A stretch of 64,000 nt of DNA from NCBI RefSeq assembly GCF_000244895.1, contig NZ_CM001441.1, positions 5,174,198 through 5,238,197 on the forward strand. Reading direction: 5' to 3'. The DNA is from Desulfosporosinus youngiae DSM 17734 (GTDB lineage Bacteria > Bacillota > Desulfitobacteriia > Desulfitobacteriales > Desulfitobacteriaceae). Each line of letters begins with the position of its first letter. Within the stretch, counting starts at the first letter, position 1. Both the position numbers and the translations under genes were made by a program. Below are positions 8,460-17,649 of the stretch, piece after piece. The notes beneath the pieces were generated by a model. That model was not told the origin of the DNA. It did no database searches and worked only from the letters and a program-made list of their open reading frames with translations.

Positions 8460-10877
8460 TTAGCAGGTCGTCGGTCGTTCTTCTCTTCTTAGTTCGTCGG
8501 TTGGTATTCCGCTTGATGAGTACAAATTCATGGGAGCATCTTCATGGACTTTATCGGAATGAGCCAGCGGTAAGAGCGCAAGCTTCAGGACTTCTTCAAT
8601 TCGGCTGACAAAGTGGAATTCCAGGACTTTGCGAACATTTTCCGGGATGTCTTCCAGGTCCTTGCGGTTTTCCTCGGGGAGGAGTACGACTTTGATTCCT
8701 GCCCGGTGGGCTGCCAGAACCTTTTCTTTGACACCGCCGATGGGTAATACATTGCCGCGCAAGGTTATTTCACCGGTCATAGCCAGATCCGAACGGGCTG
8801 CACGCTTGGCTATGGCTGAAGCCATTGCGGTGGCCATCGTGACTCCGGCCGAAGGACCGTCTTTAGGCGTTGCACCTTCCGGCACGTGGATGTGCAGGTC
8901 GGTCCGATCGTAAAAATCTTCTTCGATGCCAAGCTGACGGGCATAGGCCCGGATAAAGGTCCAGGCGGCTTGGGCCGATTCTTTCATAACGTCCCCTAAT
9001 TGCCCGGTCAGGGTTAACCTGCCTTTTCCGGGCAGCGGGGTTACTTCAACCGTAAGCACAACCCCGCCAACCTCCGTATAGGCTAAGCCTGTGACTGCTC
9101 CGATTTCAGGTGCCTTCGCTGCTCCTTGGAAATGATAACGCGGAGCGCCTAAGGCAGAATGCAAATCTTCAACCGTTACGGTATGAGGTTCCCATTCTTT
9201 CTTCACCCAGCGAACGGCTATTTTCCGGCAAAGGTTTGCTACCTGCCGTTCAAGCCCCCGGACGCCGGATTCCCTGGTATACCCTTGAACCAGTTTAAGC
9301 AGGACGTCCTCCTCCAGGGTAAAGATATCCTTGTTAAGCCCGTGGGCTTCCATTTGCTTCGGCACCAGATAACGGCTGGCGATATTGACCTTTTCATCTT
9401 CTGTATACCCGCTCAGAGTAATAACTTCCATCCGGTCCAGGAGCGGACGGGGAATCGTGTGCAGGGTATTAGCTGTCAGGACAAACAGGGATTGAGACAG
9501 GTCAAAGGGAACCTCCAGATAGTGATCCGTGAATGTATTGTTTTGCTCGGGATCAAGCACTTCTAAAAGCGCCGATGCAGGGTCCCCGCGAAAATCCGAG
9601 GCCATTTTATCGATTTCATCGAGAAGAAATACCGGATTACGGGTTCCGGCCGTTCGCATTCCCTGAATGATCCGCCCAGGCAGGGCTCCGATATAGGTGC
9701 GCCGGTGTCCTCTGATCTCAGCCTCATCACGCAGTCCCCCCAAGGACATGCGCACAAATTTGCGATTTAAGGATCTGGAGATTGATTTGGCTAAAGAGGT
9801 TTTGCCAACCCCCGGAGGGCCGACAAGGCATAGAATCGGACTTTTCATTTTTGGGGTCAGCTTGCGGATTGCTAAAAACTCCAAAATCCGCTCTTTAATT
9901 TTCTCAAGTCCGTAGTGATCTTCATTTAAAATTTCTTCAGACCGTACTAAATCAATTTTGTCCCTGGAGGTCTTCGTCCAAGGGAGCACTAATAACCAGT
10001 CCAGATAAGTACGAACCACGGTGCCTTCCGCTGAATGGGGAGGCATTTTTTCTAAGCGGTCAATTTCTTTAAAGGCTTTTTCTTCAACCTCTTTGGGAAT
10101 TTTAGCCTTGGCTACTTTCTCCCGGTATTCGTCCGCTTCAGCTTGACGCTCGTCTTTATCTCCGAGTTCCTTCTGAATGGCTTTCATTTGTTCCCGCAGG
10201 TAATATTCCTTTTGGGCTTTATCCATCTGCTTACGCACTCTCTGACCGATACGCCGTTCTAATTCCAGGAGTTCAATTTCCCGCATAATCAGTTCAGTTA
10301 AACGTTCTACCCGCAACTCGATGGATATGGCTTCTAAGATCGTTTGTTTGTCCGGTACCTTAAGGCTGAGATGGGACGCTGCGATATCGGCTAATTGACC
10401 CGGTTCTTCAACAGCCAGGACAGTCCCGATGGTTTCTAAGGGAATTCGTTTGCCTAATTTGGCATATTCCTCAAATTGATGGGTCATTCCCCGTACTAAG
10501 GTTTCTAACTCAGGTGTCATTGCTTTCTTGTCTTCAGCGATTTCTTCAATGCGCACTCGAAAATAATTGTCTTCCTCAATGTATTCAAGGATTCGTCCCC
10601 GGGAAATCCCTTCGACTAAGACCCGCATCGTACCGCCCGGGAGTTTTAAGAGCTGCTTGATTTCTGCGATTGTACCCATTTCATATAAGTCATCGGGATT
10701 GGGCGTATCAATCTCGGTCTCTTTCTGGGATGTTAAAAGAATGATTCGGTCATCAAGCATGGCTTCCTCAATAGCAGCCATCGATCGTTCTCTGCCTACG
10801 TCCAGATGAATAACCATATACGGAAAAACAAGAATCCCACGTAACGGGAGTAATGGCAATTCACGTTCTTTTGTCAA
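8460..10877 (-). CDS. lon: ATP-dependent protease LonA
   Basis: TTG 10877 is chosen for a GGGGGG site 7 bases upstream; upstream codons to 10922 lack one. About 805 residues. An N-terminal substrate-binding LAN domain ('[26 protein letters not shown]') is followed by a coiled coil, an AAA+ module with 'GPPGVGKTS' and 'FLLDEIDK', and a C-terminal protease domain with serine in '[13 protein letters not shown]' and lysine in '[14 protein letters not shown]'. It degrades misfolded and regulatory proteins in the cytoplasm. It lies 96 bases downstream of lonB. Confidence 0.96.
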   Translation of the reverse strand: MTKERELPLLPLRGILVFPYMVIHLDVGRERSMAAIEEAMLDDRIILLTSQKETEIDTPNPDDLYEMGTIAEIKQLLKLPGGTMRVLVEGISRGRILEYIEEDNYFRVRIEEIAEDKKAMTPELETLVRGMTHQFEEYAKLGKRIPLETIGTVLAVEEPGQLADIAASHLSLKVPDKQTILEAISIELRVERLTELIMREIELLELERRIGQRVRKQMDKAQKEYYLREQMKAIQKELGDKDERQAEADEYREKVAKAKIPKEVEEKAFKEIDRLEKMPPHSAEGTVVRTYLDWLLVLPWTKTSRDKIDLVRSEEILNEDHYGLEKIKERILEFLAIRKLTPKMKSPILCLVGPPGVGKTSLAKSISRSLNRKFVRMSLGGLRDEAEIRGHRRTYIGALPGRIIQGMRTAGTRNPVFLLDEIDKMASDFRGDPASALLEVLDPEQNNTFTDHYLEVPFDLSQSLFVLTANTLHTIPRPLLDRMEVITLSGYTEDEKVNIASRYLVPKQMEAHGLNKDIFTLEEDVLLKLVQGYTRESGVRGLERQVANLCRKIAVRWVKKEWEPHTVTVEDLHSALGAPRYHFQGAAKAPEIGAVTGLAYTEVGGVVLTVEVTPLPGKGRLTLTGQLGDVMKESAQAAWTFIRAYARQLGIEEDFYDRTDLHIHVPEGATPKDGPSAGVTMATAMASAIAKRAARSDLAMTGEITLRGNVLPIGGVKEKVLAAHRAGIKVVLLPEENRKDLEDIPENVRKVLEFHFVSRIEEVLKLALLPLAHSDKVHEDAPMNLYSSSGIPTDELRREERPTTC

Positions 10878-10973
10878 TGAATATCCCCCCATTTGCAAAA
10901 AAATCCTGTGAAAAAAAGACACACTACAGCTAGTGTGCCAAACTTACCATGAACTATTCTAACATGTTTTGCC

Positions 10974-12707
10974 CTATTCAGGCAAATTAGCAGCGATATT
11001 CGTTAAGGCTTTATTAACGGCTTTAAAATCCAAGCGGCTCAAAACTTCTTCAAGTGGAGGGCGCGTCTCGATTTTCTCAAGATTGACCTCAGGAATTAAG
11101 GCCATTTCTAAAACTTGGGAGAGTTCTTCCACAGCAATAATTTCAATCTCATCCTTTAACTCGGCAAAACGCTCCTGCCAGTTCTCCTTAGGAATGAGAA
11201 CCCGCTTGCATCCGGCTTGCTTAGCCGCTTCAATTTTAGCTGCAACCCCTCCAATCGGATTAACCCGCCCTCGGATTGAGAGTTCTCCGGTCATGGCCAG
11301 AAGATGATCGATCTTTTGCTGACGAATTGCCGAGATTGCAGCGGTCGCAATGGCAATCCCGGCCGAAGGGCCATCAACCGGTCCGCCCCCTGGAAAGTTG
11401 ACGTGAATATCATAGTTTTTGGGTTCTATCCCCAGTTGCCGTCTTATAACTGTCAGCACATTTTCCACGGAACTGCGGGCCATACTTTTACGCCGGTATT
11501 TTGTTCCCCCGCCCCCTTGTTCTTCTTCCTCTACGATCCCGGTCACCAGTAATTCCCCTGTACCCGGAGCTACGGGGAGAGCCGTCACTTCAAGCTCCAG
11601 GAGTCTTCCCATATTCGGTCCATAAACAGCCAGACCATTGACCACCCCGACACTCGGTTCGGCGGGCACCTTTTTATCCGGGCGGGGCGCATATTGCCCT
11701 GTTGATACAACCCATTCGACGATTTCCACATTGATTTCCGGCAATTGCTCCGTCAGAGCTACTCCGGCAGCAAGTTGGACCATATTGACAGCTTCACGTC
11801 CATTGCCGGCAAACTGTTTGATGACCTTAACGGCTCCGGCCGTAATGGGAATTTCCATCTTTGCTGCAGCCACACGGGCAATTTCCGCGATCTCATCCGG
11901 CAGCAAGCTTCGGAAGTAAACCTCCATGCAGCGTGAACGGATTGCCGGCGGAATTTGTTCCGGGCTTCGTGTGGTCGCCCCGACAAGGCGGAAATCCGCC
12001 GGTAAACCGTTTTGAAAGATATCATGGATATGCTGGGGAATATTCAAATCTTCCGAACTGTAATAAGCACTCTCTAAAGTGACCTTACGATCCTCAAGAA
12101 CCTTAAGCAGCTTGTTAATTTGAATGGGATGAAGCTCCCCTATTTCATCGATAAACAGAATCCCGCCGTGTGCTTTGGTGACGGCCCCCTGCTTGGGCTG
12201 AGGTATTCCCGCTAATCCCATGGCGCCGGCTCCTTGATAAATCGGATCATGAACTGATCCGATTAAGGGATCTGCGATCCCCCGCTCATCAAAACGTGCG
12301 GTTGCACCATCGATTTCTGTAAAATTGGCATTGCTTTTAAAGGGTGAAAGGGGATTTTTCTTGGCCTCTTCCAGGATTAAGCGGGCTGCGGCCGTTTTTC
12401 CAACGCCTGGAGCGCCATAAACTAAGACATGCTGGGGATTTGGGCCGCATAAAGCAGCTCTCAAGGCCTTAATGCCCTCTTTTTGCCCGATAATCTCCTC
12501 AAAGTGTACCGGCCGGGTCTTTTCAGATAAAGGAGTGGTTAAAGCAATCTTCCGCATAGTTTGCAGTTTTTCCAGTTCCTTACGTGATTCCCGTTCGACT
12601 GAAATTTTATTTCCTTGTTGAGATTTGAGCATCCCCCAAAAGTAAAGCCCGATTACAACGGCAAAGATTAACTGAACCATCATGACTATTCCACTGAGTC
12701 CATTCAT
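10974..12707 (-). CDS. lonB: membrane-anchored ATP-dependent protease LonB
   Basis: 577 residues. Unlike LonA it lacks the LAN domain and starts with one membrane helix (about residues 7-26). Walker A 'GAPGVGKT' is at 98-105 and 'GILFIDEIGELH' is Walker B. The C-terminal protease domain has the serine of 'DGPSAGIAIATAAISA' and lysine of 'GGVAAKIEAAKQAG'. In Bacillus LonB is forespore-associated during sporulation; here that role is inferred. ATG 12707 is preceded by AGGAGGG. A hairpin terminator separates it from clpX, so it may have its own promoter. Confidence 0.93.
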   Translation of the reverse strand: MNGLSGIVMMVQLIFAVVIGLYFWGMLKSQQGNKISVERESRKELEKLQTMRKIALTTPLSEKTRPVHFEEIIGQKEGIKALRAALCGPNPQHVLVYGAPGVGKTAAARLILEEAKKNPLSPFKSNANFTEIDGATARFDERGIADPLIGSVHDPIYQGAGAMGLAGIPQPKQGAVTKAHGGILFIDEIGELHPIQINKLLKVLEDRKVTLESAYYSSEDLNIPQHIHDIFQNGLPADFRLVGATTRSPEQIPPAIRSRCMEVYFRSLLPDEIAEIARVAAAKMEIPITAGAVKVIKQFAGNGREAVNMVQLAAGVALTEQLPEINVEIVEWVVSTGQYAPRPDKKVPAEPSVGVVNGLAVYGPNMGRLLELEVTALPVAPGTGELLVTGIVEEEEQGGGGTKYRRKSMARSSVENVLTVIRRQLGIEPKNYDIHVNFPGGGPVDGPSAGIAIATAAISAIRQQKIDHLLAMTGELSIRGRVNPIGGVAAKIEAAKQAGCKRVLIPKENWQERFAELKDEIEIIAVEELSQVLEMALIPEVNLEKIETRPPLEEVLSRLDFKAVNKALTNIAANLPE

Positions 12708-12795
12708 GCAATAATTTCCCTCCTAGCAATCTCTTCTTTTAGTATTGCCACAAAGTGGGAAAAAAACCCTGAGAAAGAGCTGATAATCAACAAAA

Positions 12796-12832
12796 AACAC
12801 CGGTGAAGCTCCAGTGCTTCCCGGTGTTTTTT
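12796..12832 (-). terminator. hairpin terminator between clpX and lonB
   Basis: AACACCGG...CCGGTGTT stem with an inner GAAGC/GCTTC pairing; A-run on one side and T-run on the other make it usable in both directions. It lies about 90 bases after the clpX stop. Confidence 0.75.
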
Positions 12833-12920
12833 AGTTATTACTTTTATTGAGCGTGCCTGGAAACCTTAGTCCGAACTTTGAACTATGTTCCAACTTCGAA
12901 CCTCGTGCTTCGCACTTCGC

Positions 12921-14186
12921 TTAAGCCGATTCTTCCTTCTTACCCTTCTTAGCCTTTTCCGCCATAACAAGCAGAGGCTCTTCTTTCTTTAAGACCACTT
13001 CCGGCGTCACGACACATTTTGAAACATCATTACGTGATGGTAGATCGTACATGACGTTCATCATCAGATCCTCAAGAATTGATCTGAGTCCCCGTGCTCC
13101 GGTATTTCTGCGAATGGCTTCAGCCGCGATGGAGGTGAGGGCCGCATCTTTGAACTCCAGCGTGACACCGTCAAGCTCCATCAGCTTCTGGTACTGCTTA
13201 ACGAGAGCATTCTTAGGCTCGGTCAGAATGCGGACTAAGGCAGCCTCATCCAGAGCCTCAAGAGTTACGATGACGGGCAAACGTCCGACAAACTCCGGAA
13301 TCAAGCCAAATTTTTGAAGGTCAATGGGCAGGATATCCTTCAGAACTTCACCGACATTCAAATTGACCTTATTGGGAATGGACGCCCCAAAACCCATGGT
13401 CTTTTCTCCTGCCCGGTTTTGAATAATTTTTTCAATCCCATCAAAGGCCCCACCGACAATGAATAAGATATTTGTCGTATCCAACTGAATAAATTCCTGG
13501 TGAGGGTGTTTACGGCCTCCCTGCGGGGGCACGCTGGCAACCGTTCCTTCAAGAATCTTCAGCAGGGCCTGTTGAACTCCTTCTCCTGAGACGTCCCTTG
13601 TAATAGAGGGATTTTCTGATTTGCGGGCAATCTTATCGATTTCATCGATATACACGATACCTTTTTCCGCTTTCTCGACATCGTAGTCAGCAGCCTGGAT
13701 TAATTTTAAAAGGATATTCTCGACATCCTCGCCCACATAGCCTGCCTCTGTCAGGGATGTGGCATCTGCGATTGCAAAGGGAACATTAAGGACTTTGGCT
13801 AGCGTTGAGGCCAACAAAGTTTTTCCTGAACCCGTGGGTCCCAACATAATGATGTTCGATTTCTGCAATTCGACATCATCAATTTTCATGCCCAAATTAA
13901 TCCGTTTGTAGTGGTTGTAAACGGCTACGGAAAGTGCTTTTTTGGCTTGCTCCTGCCCTATAACATACTGATCAATGATTGCGCGGATTTCTTTAGGCTT
14001 TAGAATATCCCCGATCTCAACCCCCAAGTCATCGGTAAGCTCTTCCTCAATGATCTCATTACATAGTTCAATGCACTCATCACAAATGTAAACGCCCGGA
14101 CCTGCCACCAACTTTTTGACTTGCTCCTGGGTCTTGCCGCAAAACGAACACTTGAGTTGATTTTTGTCTTCGGTGTACTTTGCCAT
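12921..14186 (-). CDS. clpX: ATP-dependent Clp protease ATP-binding subunit ClpX
   Basis: 421 residues. The N-terminal zinc-binding domain has C13, C16, C35 and C38. AAA+ motifs are Walker A 'GPTGSGKT' at 116-123 and Walker B 'GIVYIDEID' near 177-185. The ClpP-docking loop is present as 'MGFGA' at 264-268 (IGF in many species), which implies that a ClpP partner still exists. It unfolds tagged proteins and feeds them to ClpP. Tig lies 42 bases upstream; clpP, usually between them, is absent. Confidence 0.96.
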   Translation of the reverse strand: MAKYTEDKNQLKCSFCGKTQEQVKKLVAGPGVYICDECIELCNEIIEEELTDDLGVEIGDILKPKEIRAIIDQYVIGQEQAKKALSVAVYNHYKRINLGMKIDDVELQKSNIIMLGPTGSGKTLLASTLAKVLNVPFAIADATSLTEAGYVGEDVENILLKLIQAADYDVEKAEKGIVYIDEIDKIARKSENPSITRDVSGEGVQQALLKILEGTVASVPPQGGRKHPHQEFIQLDTTNILFIVGGAFDGIEKIIQNRAGEKTMGFGASIPNKVNLNVGEVLKDILPIDLQKFGLIPEFVGRLPVIVTLEALDEAALVRILTEPKNALVKQYQKLMELDGVTLEFKDAALTSIAAEAIRRNTGARGLRSILEDLMMNVMYDLPSRNDVSKCVVTPEVVLKKEEPLLVMAEKAKKGKKEESA

Positions 14187-14228
14187 CCTCTCACCTCTAT
14201 ACCTCAGAATTCCCCCAAGGCGTCGGGT

Positions 14229-15512
14229 TTAAGTGTTCTGTTCTACTAAAAAGTTGACCGTTTTCTGATTGACCATGCTTTCTTTGTAGAACGAGAGTTC
14301 CCCACGCGCAATAAGGGTCTGTTTTAGTAATGCAGCGTCTTGGCCATGACGCTCACTAGCTTTCTTAATTTCTTCATCTACTTCGTCTTCAGTGACCTCA
14401 ATTCCTTCTACCTTGGCAATAGTTTCTAAAACTAAATCTGTTTTGACGCCTTCGGCTGCTTGAGGGCGCAGTTGCTCCTGCATAGCTTCCTTAGTGGTGT
14501 TGGTGAACTGATAATACTGTTCAAGGGTTAAGCCTTGTTGGGAAAGATTACGACTTAAATCATCCATCATTGCGCCGATTCTTTCGTTAATCATAACTTC
14601 AGGGATTTCGACACTGGCATTATCGGCCACTTTAGAGATGATCGCTTTGAGATGTTCGTCTTTAACTCTCATTTCTGTGGTCTTCATTAATTTATTCCGT
14701 AAATCATTTTTCAATTCATCCAGAGTCTCAAATTCGCTGACATCTTTTGCAAATTCATCATCTAAAGCAGAAAGTTCTTTACGCTGGACTTTTTTGACAA
14801 GGGTTTTGAAGACGGCGTCTTTACCAGCCAGTTCTGCACTATGATATTCAGCTGGGAAGGTAACGTTGACATCAAGAGGTTGTCCGATTTCAGCGCCAAT
14901 TAAACCTTCTTCAAAGCCCGGGATAAATGTGCCCGATCCGATAACCAACTGATAGTTCTCAGCTTTACCGCCCACAAAAGGAACTCCGTCGGTAAATCCT
15001 TCAAAGTCTAAGGTGATGGTATCGTCGTCTTCTACTTTTCCCTCTTCAAAGGTTATGAGACGAGCGTGCTGCTGCTGCTTGCTTTTCAGTGCTTCCGCCA
15101 CTTCTTCTTCTGTGATAATAGCCGCACTTTGTTCAATTTTAAGTCCTTTATATTCTCCAAGTTCAACTTCCGGTTTAACCATGACTTTCGCTTTAAAAAT
15201 CAGATCTTTTCCTTCTTCGATTTGGACAAGATCAACTTCAGGCCGGTCAACGGGATCGATGCCACTTTCGATAACTGCTTCTGCGTAGGCCGGTCCGATC
15301 AAACGATCCAAAGCTTCATCATAGAGAGCTTGTTTTCCTACATATTGTTCAACCATACGACGTGGAGCTTTCCCTTTACGGAATCCTGGAACATTCACTT
15401 TTTTAGCTAGGGTCTTGGCAGCTTGATTGACCGCATCAACAAATTTATCGGCTTCAACGGCAACTTCCAAAGCTACAACATTTTTTTCTAATTTTTCTAC
15501 TGAGACTGACAT
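14229..15512 (-). CDS. tig: trigger factor (ribosome-bound chaperone and prolyl isomerase)
   Basis: 427 residues, full length. The ribosome-binding loop 'GFRKGKAP' is at 43-50, an FKBP-type isomerase domain at about 160-245 ('DDTITLDFEGFTDGVPF'), and a long helical C-terminal domain follows. It folds nascent chains at the ribosome exit. The leader is about 190 bases from a good promoter and carries a sequence motif shared with the 20.5 kb region (see findings). It is first in the quality-control series. Confidence 0.96.
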   Translation of the reverse strand: MSVSVEKLEKNVVALEVAVEADKFVDAVNQAAKTLAKKVNVPGFRKGKAPRRMVEQYVGKQALYDEALDRLIGPAYAEAVIESGIDPVDRPEVDLVQIEEGKDLIFKAKVMVKPEVELGEYKGLKIEQSAAIITEEEVAEALKSKQQQHARLITFEEGKVEDDDTITLDFEGFTDGVPFVGGKAENYQLVIGSGTFIPGFEEGLIGAEIGQPLDVNVTFPAEYHSAELAGKDAVFKTLVKKVQRKELSALDDEFAKDVSEFETLDELKNDLRNKLMKTTEMRVKDEHLKAIISKVADNASVEIPEVMINERIGAMMDDLSRNLSQQGLTLEQYYQFTNTTKEAMQEQLRPQAAEGVKTDLVLETIAKVEGIEVTEDEVDEEIKKASERHGQDAALLKQTLIARGELSFYKESMVNQKTVNFLVEQNT

Positions 15513-15711
15513 ATGTTCTCCCCCTTAAACACTTGTTAGTATATGTGCAAGGCAGCTTGGATACTTCGTTAGTCTTACCGTTTTTTTAAGACTACAAACC
15601 CCCGCTTAAGCCAAATACATCTAAAGAAAACTTGACCGGCGCCAAACCGCAGGTGCGGCGGCGGCCTTAGTTGCCCTTATGCTTTCTAAAGTACAAAAAA
15701 TTTACTAATCA

Positions 15712-15740
15712 ATTATAACAGACTTACTTCTCGTAATCAA
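15712..15740 (-). promoter_or_regulatory. sigma-A-type promoter of tig
   Basis: On the minus strand TTGATT, 17-base spacer, TATAAT. It places the tig transcript start near 15705, leaving a leader of about 190 bases in the 330-base gap before tig. Confidence 0.55.
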
Positions 15741-15842
15741 ATAGCTGAAGCCCTTCGGAGTAAGCCACGGATAACTCTTATCTTTAAGGGCAAACTAGCG
15801 TTTACGAAGGAGAATCTGTATTTATAAGAAAGGGGATTAAGC

Positions 15843-16520
15843 ATGCTTGTTGTTGTCGTCAGAACCCTCATTCTATACGTCGTAGTCATTATCGCCCTGC
15901 GTCTCATGGGAAAACGGGAAATCGGCCAATTGCAGCCTTTTGAGCTGGTGGTTATTCTCATGATTTCTGAACTCGCGGCCGTTCCAAGTGAAAACGTCGG
16001 GGTTCCGCTCCTCAGTGGCATTATACCCATTCTGGTTCTCCTAGCCGCAAGTCTGACCTTTGCCTATGCTTCCTTAAAAAGTGAAAAGGCCCGGGATATT
16101 ATTTGTGGCAGGCCAAGTATCCTCATCGATCGGGGAAAGATTTTGGAAAAGGAACTCAGGAAAAATTGCTATAACATCAGCGATCTATTAGAAGAACTTC
16201 GTCTCAATAACATTCCCAATATCGCCGACGTTGAATTTGCTATACTGGAAAATAACGGACAAATCAGCGTCTTTCCGAAATCAAATAAACGGCCGGCTAT
16301 CCCGGAGGATTTTAATATATCACCCCCATACGAAGGACTGCCGCTCCCGATTATCATGGATGGCAAGCTTAAAACGGACTATTTGAAGCAACGTGAGAAA
16401 GATCTGAACTGGTTAAAAAGTGAACTGAAAAAATATGATATTGATCGAATTGAAGATGTTCTCTTAGCAAGCCTTGATTCCTCTGGAAATCTTTACGTCC
16501 AGCCCAAAACAAGGAGGTGA
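15843..16520 (+). CDS. DUF421 membrane protein (YetF-like)
   Basis: 225 residues; ATG 15843 follows AAAGGGGA. The N-terminal half has three hydrophobic helices with 'LRLMGKREIGQLQPFELVVILMISELAA', the hallmark of the DUF421 family. The C-terminal half is a soluble alpha/beta domain with 'GRPSILIDRGKI' and 'NNIPNIADVEFAILENNGQISVFPK'. Family members occur in spore formers; the function is not established. It overlaps in ribosome-site spacing with the following DUF4363 gene (6-base gap), and this pair is commonly adjacent, suggesting joint work at the membrane. Confidence 0.85.
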   Translation: MLVVVVRTLILYVVVIIALRLMGKREIGQLQPFELVVILMISELAAVPSENVGVPLLSGIIPILVLLAASLTFAYASLKSEKARDIICGRPSILIDRGKILEKELRKNCYNISDLLEELRLNNIPNIADVEFAILENNGQISVFPKSNKRPAIPEDFNISPPYEGLPLPIIMDGKLKTDYLKQREKDLNWLKSELKKYDIDRIEDVLLASLDSSGNLYVQPKTRR

Positions 16521-16526
16521 ATCCTG

Positions 16527-16907
16527 TTGCGCGCCCTTTCAACCATTATTATTATTGTCTTCCTATTAATGGGAGGTTCTTTTGCTTCCTACCGGTATAT
16601 TGAAACCACGACTCATACTACAGGGGAGCATCTGGAGATCGTCCAACAATCCATATCAAACCAAAAATGGGAGGGAGCTCAAAAGGAGCTGAACACCGTT
16701 CGAGAGAATTGGGATCAAAACAATACCTGGTGGAGCATTCTCCTGGATCACCAAGAAATAGACACGATTAATATCAGCATGAAGCGGTTAGAAAGACTCA
16801 TCGAGAACCAAGATGTTACGCTTTCTCTCAGTGAAGTTTCAGCCTTAAAACTTTTATTTGAGAACATTTTTGATAAAGAAAAATTCAACCTAAAGAATAT
16901 ATTATAG
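16527..16907 (+). CDS. DUF4363 family protein
   Basis: 126 residues; TTG 16527 follows a strong AAGGAGGTGA located at the end of the preceding gene, so the two are translationally linked. One N-terminal membrane helix (about 5-24) is followed by a helical extracytoplasmic domain with the family's 'WWSILLDHQEID' motif. The function is unknown. It forms an operon with the DUF421 gene. Confidence 0.8.
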   Translation: MRALSTIIIIVFLLMGGSFASYRYIETTTHTTGEHLEIVQQSISNQKWEGAQKELNTVRENWDQNNTWWSILLDHQEIDTINISMKRLERLIENQDVTLSLSEVSALKLLFENIFDKEKFNLKNIL

Positions 16908-16966
16908 GTTACTTCACTCTTAATTCATTGACATCTACCTAGTAAAAATTGCAAAAACAATAGTAC

Positions 16967-16995
16967 TTGTCATATCTTGAAAATTATGATAGAAT
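16967..16995 (+). promoter_or_regulatory. promoter of tRNA-Leu
   Basis: TTGTCA, 17-base spacer, TAGAAT, 25 bases before the tRNA. Confidence 0.6.
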
Positions 16996-17020
16996 TCTCT
17001 CTGTTGCAGCAGCAATTTTT

Positions 17021-17103
17021 GCGAGAGTGGCGGAACTGGCAGACGCACTGGATTTAGGTTCCAGCGGGAAACCGTGGGGGTTCGAGTCCCTTCTCTCGCA
17101 CCA
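17021..17103 (+). tRNA. tRNA-Leu (TAG)
   Basis: Acceptor GCGAGAG pairs with CTCTCGC and CCA is encoded. The anticodon arm CTGGA-TTTAGGT-TCCAG gives anticodon TAG. The long variable arm and the GGTTCGAGTCC T-arm fit a class II leucine tRNA. Confidence 0.95.
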
Positions 17104-17117
17104 ATTATGCAAGTTAA

Positions 17118-17154
17118 AGGCAGTCGACCTCTAAGAGGGCGAACTGCCTTTTTT
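17118..17154 (+). terminator. terminator after tRNA-Leu
   Basis: AGGCAGT...ACTGCCT stem with inner CGACCTC/GAGGGCG pairing, then TTTTTT. Confidence 0.85.
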
Positions 17155-17259
17155 GTGTTTTACGCGCTGGAATCTTGGCAAAGCCAAGAAAGATATTGTT
17201 GGTATCCCGCCAGCATTGGAAATCCGAGTTGCCGGAGCAAAACCCTCCCTGCTTGGATC

Positions 17260-17299
17260 AGCAAGTAAAAGGGCACCAGAGGGTACCCTTTTACTTGCT
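17260..17299. repeat. perfect 14-bp-stem hairpin
   Basis: AGCAAGTAAAAGGG and its exact complement surround a short loop, just upstream of the structured repeat at 17324. It may belong to the same element. Confidence 0.6.
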
Positions 17300-17323
17300 G
17301 CGCTGAAAAAAGACCCGCAAGCA

Positions 17324-17556
17324 GGGCAGCTTCTCCCACAGGAGTAAACTCATCGCATGGAGAGGCAATAAAAGCCCACAAGCCGGTGCGGGGACACGGA
17401 GCCACAGGTTCACAAGGTACTACCCGGAGGTTTGGCGTAGTCCCGCACCGGCGGGTGGGCGAGCCTCGGAGTGCTGAGTTAACGGATGTGGGAGAAGCTG
17501 CCCGACCCGGGAGTACTCCCGTTTTCATCCTTTGCTGACGCTGTGACAGCGGCATG
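17324..17556 (+). ncRNA. structured interspersed element, copy A (possible non-coding RNA)
   Basis: The outer stem 17324-17340 pairs perfectly over 17 bases with 17487-17503. Nested inside are GAGGC/GCCTC, GCCCAC/GTGGGC and CCGGTGCGGG/CCCGCACCGG, giving a long rod. The apical part holds GGTTCACA, CCCGGAGGTTTGG and, after the rod, CGAGCC. A short hairpin module ending CAGCGGCATG follows (17524-17556). A diverged copy lies inverted at 48.0 kb with a compensatory change in the outer stem. No open frame with protein-like content covers it. Architecture and isolated GC-rich context recall ORF-less HEARO/omega-RNA-like elements, but that assignment is a guess. Confidence 0.55.
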
Positions 17557-17570
17557 AGTCTAAAATATTA

Positions 17571-17606
17571 GAGGAGGCTGCCTCAATTTTTGAGACAGCC
17601 CCCTCT
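17571..17606 (-). terminator. terminator of the DUF5667 gene
   Basis: GAGG-GGCTGYCTCAA stem with complementary arm on the minus strand, 44 bases beyond the stop of the gene at 17650. Confidence 0.6.
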
Positions 17607-17649
17607 CATTTATGTTAAGGAGGAGTGGGCAAGTTCACTGTGAATCATT

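Noticed and set aside
14229-14600. Possible clpP fragment hidden near tig and clpX
   Set aside because: Neither strand shows ClpP motifs; the bases belong to tig.
17160-17555. 131-residue frame over element A
   Set aside because: It translates stems and loops of the repeat; the inverted copy does not keep the frame.
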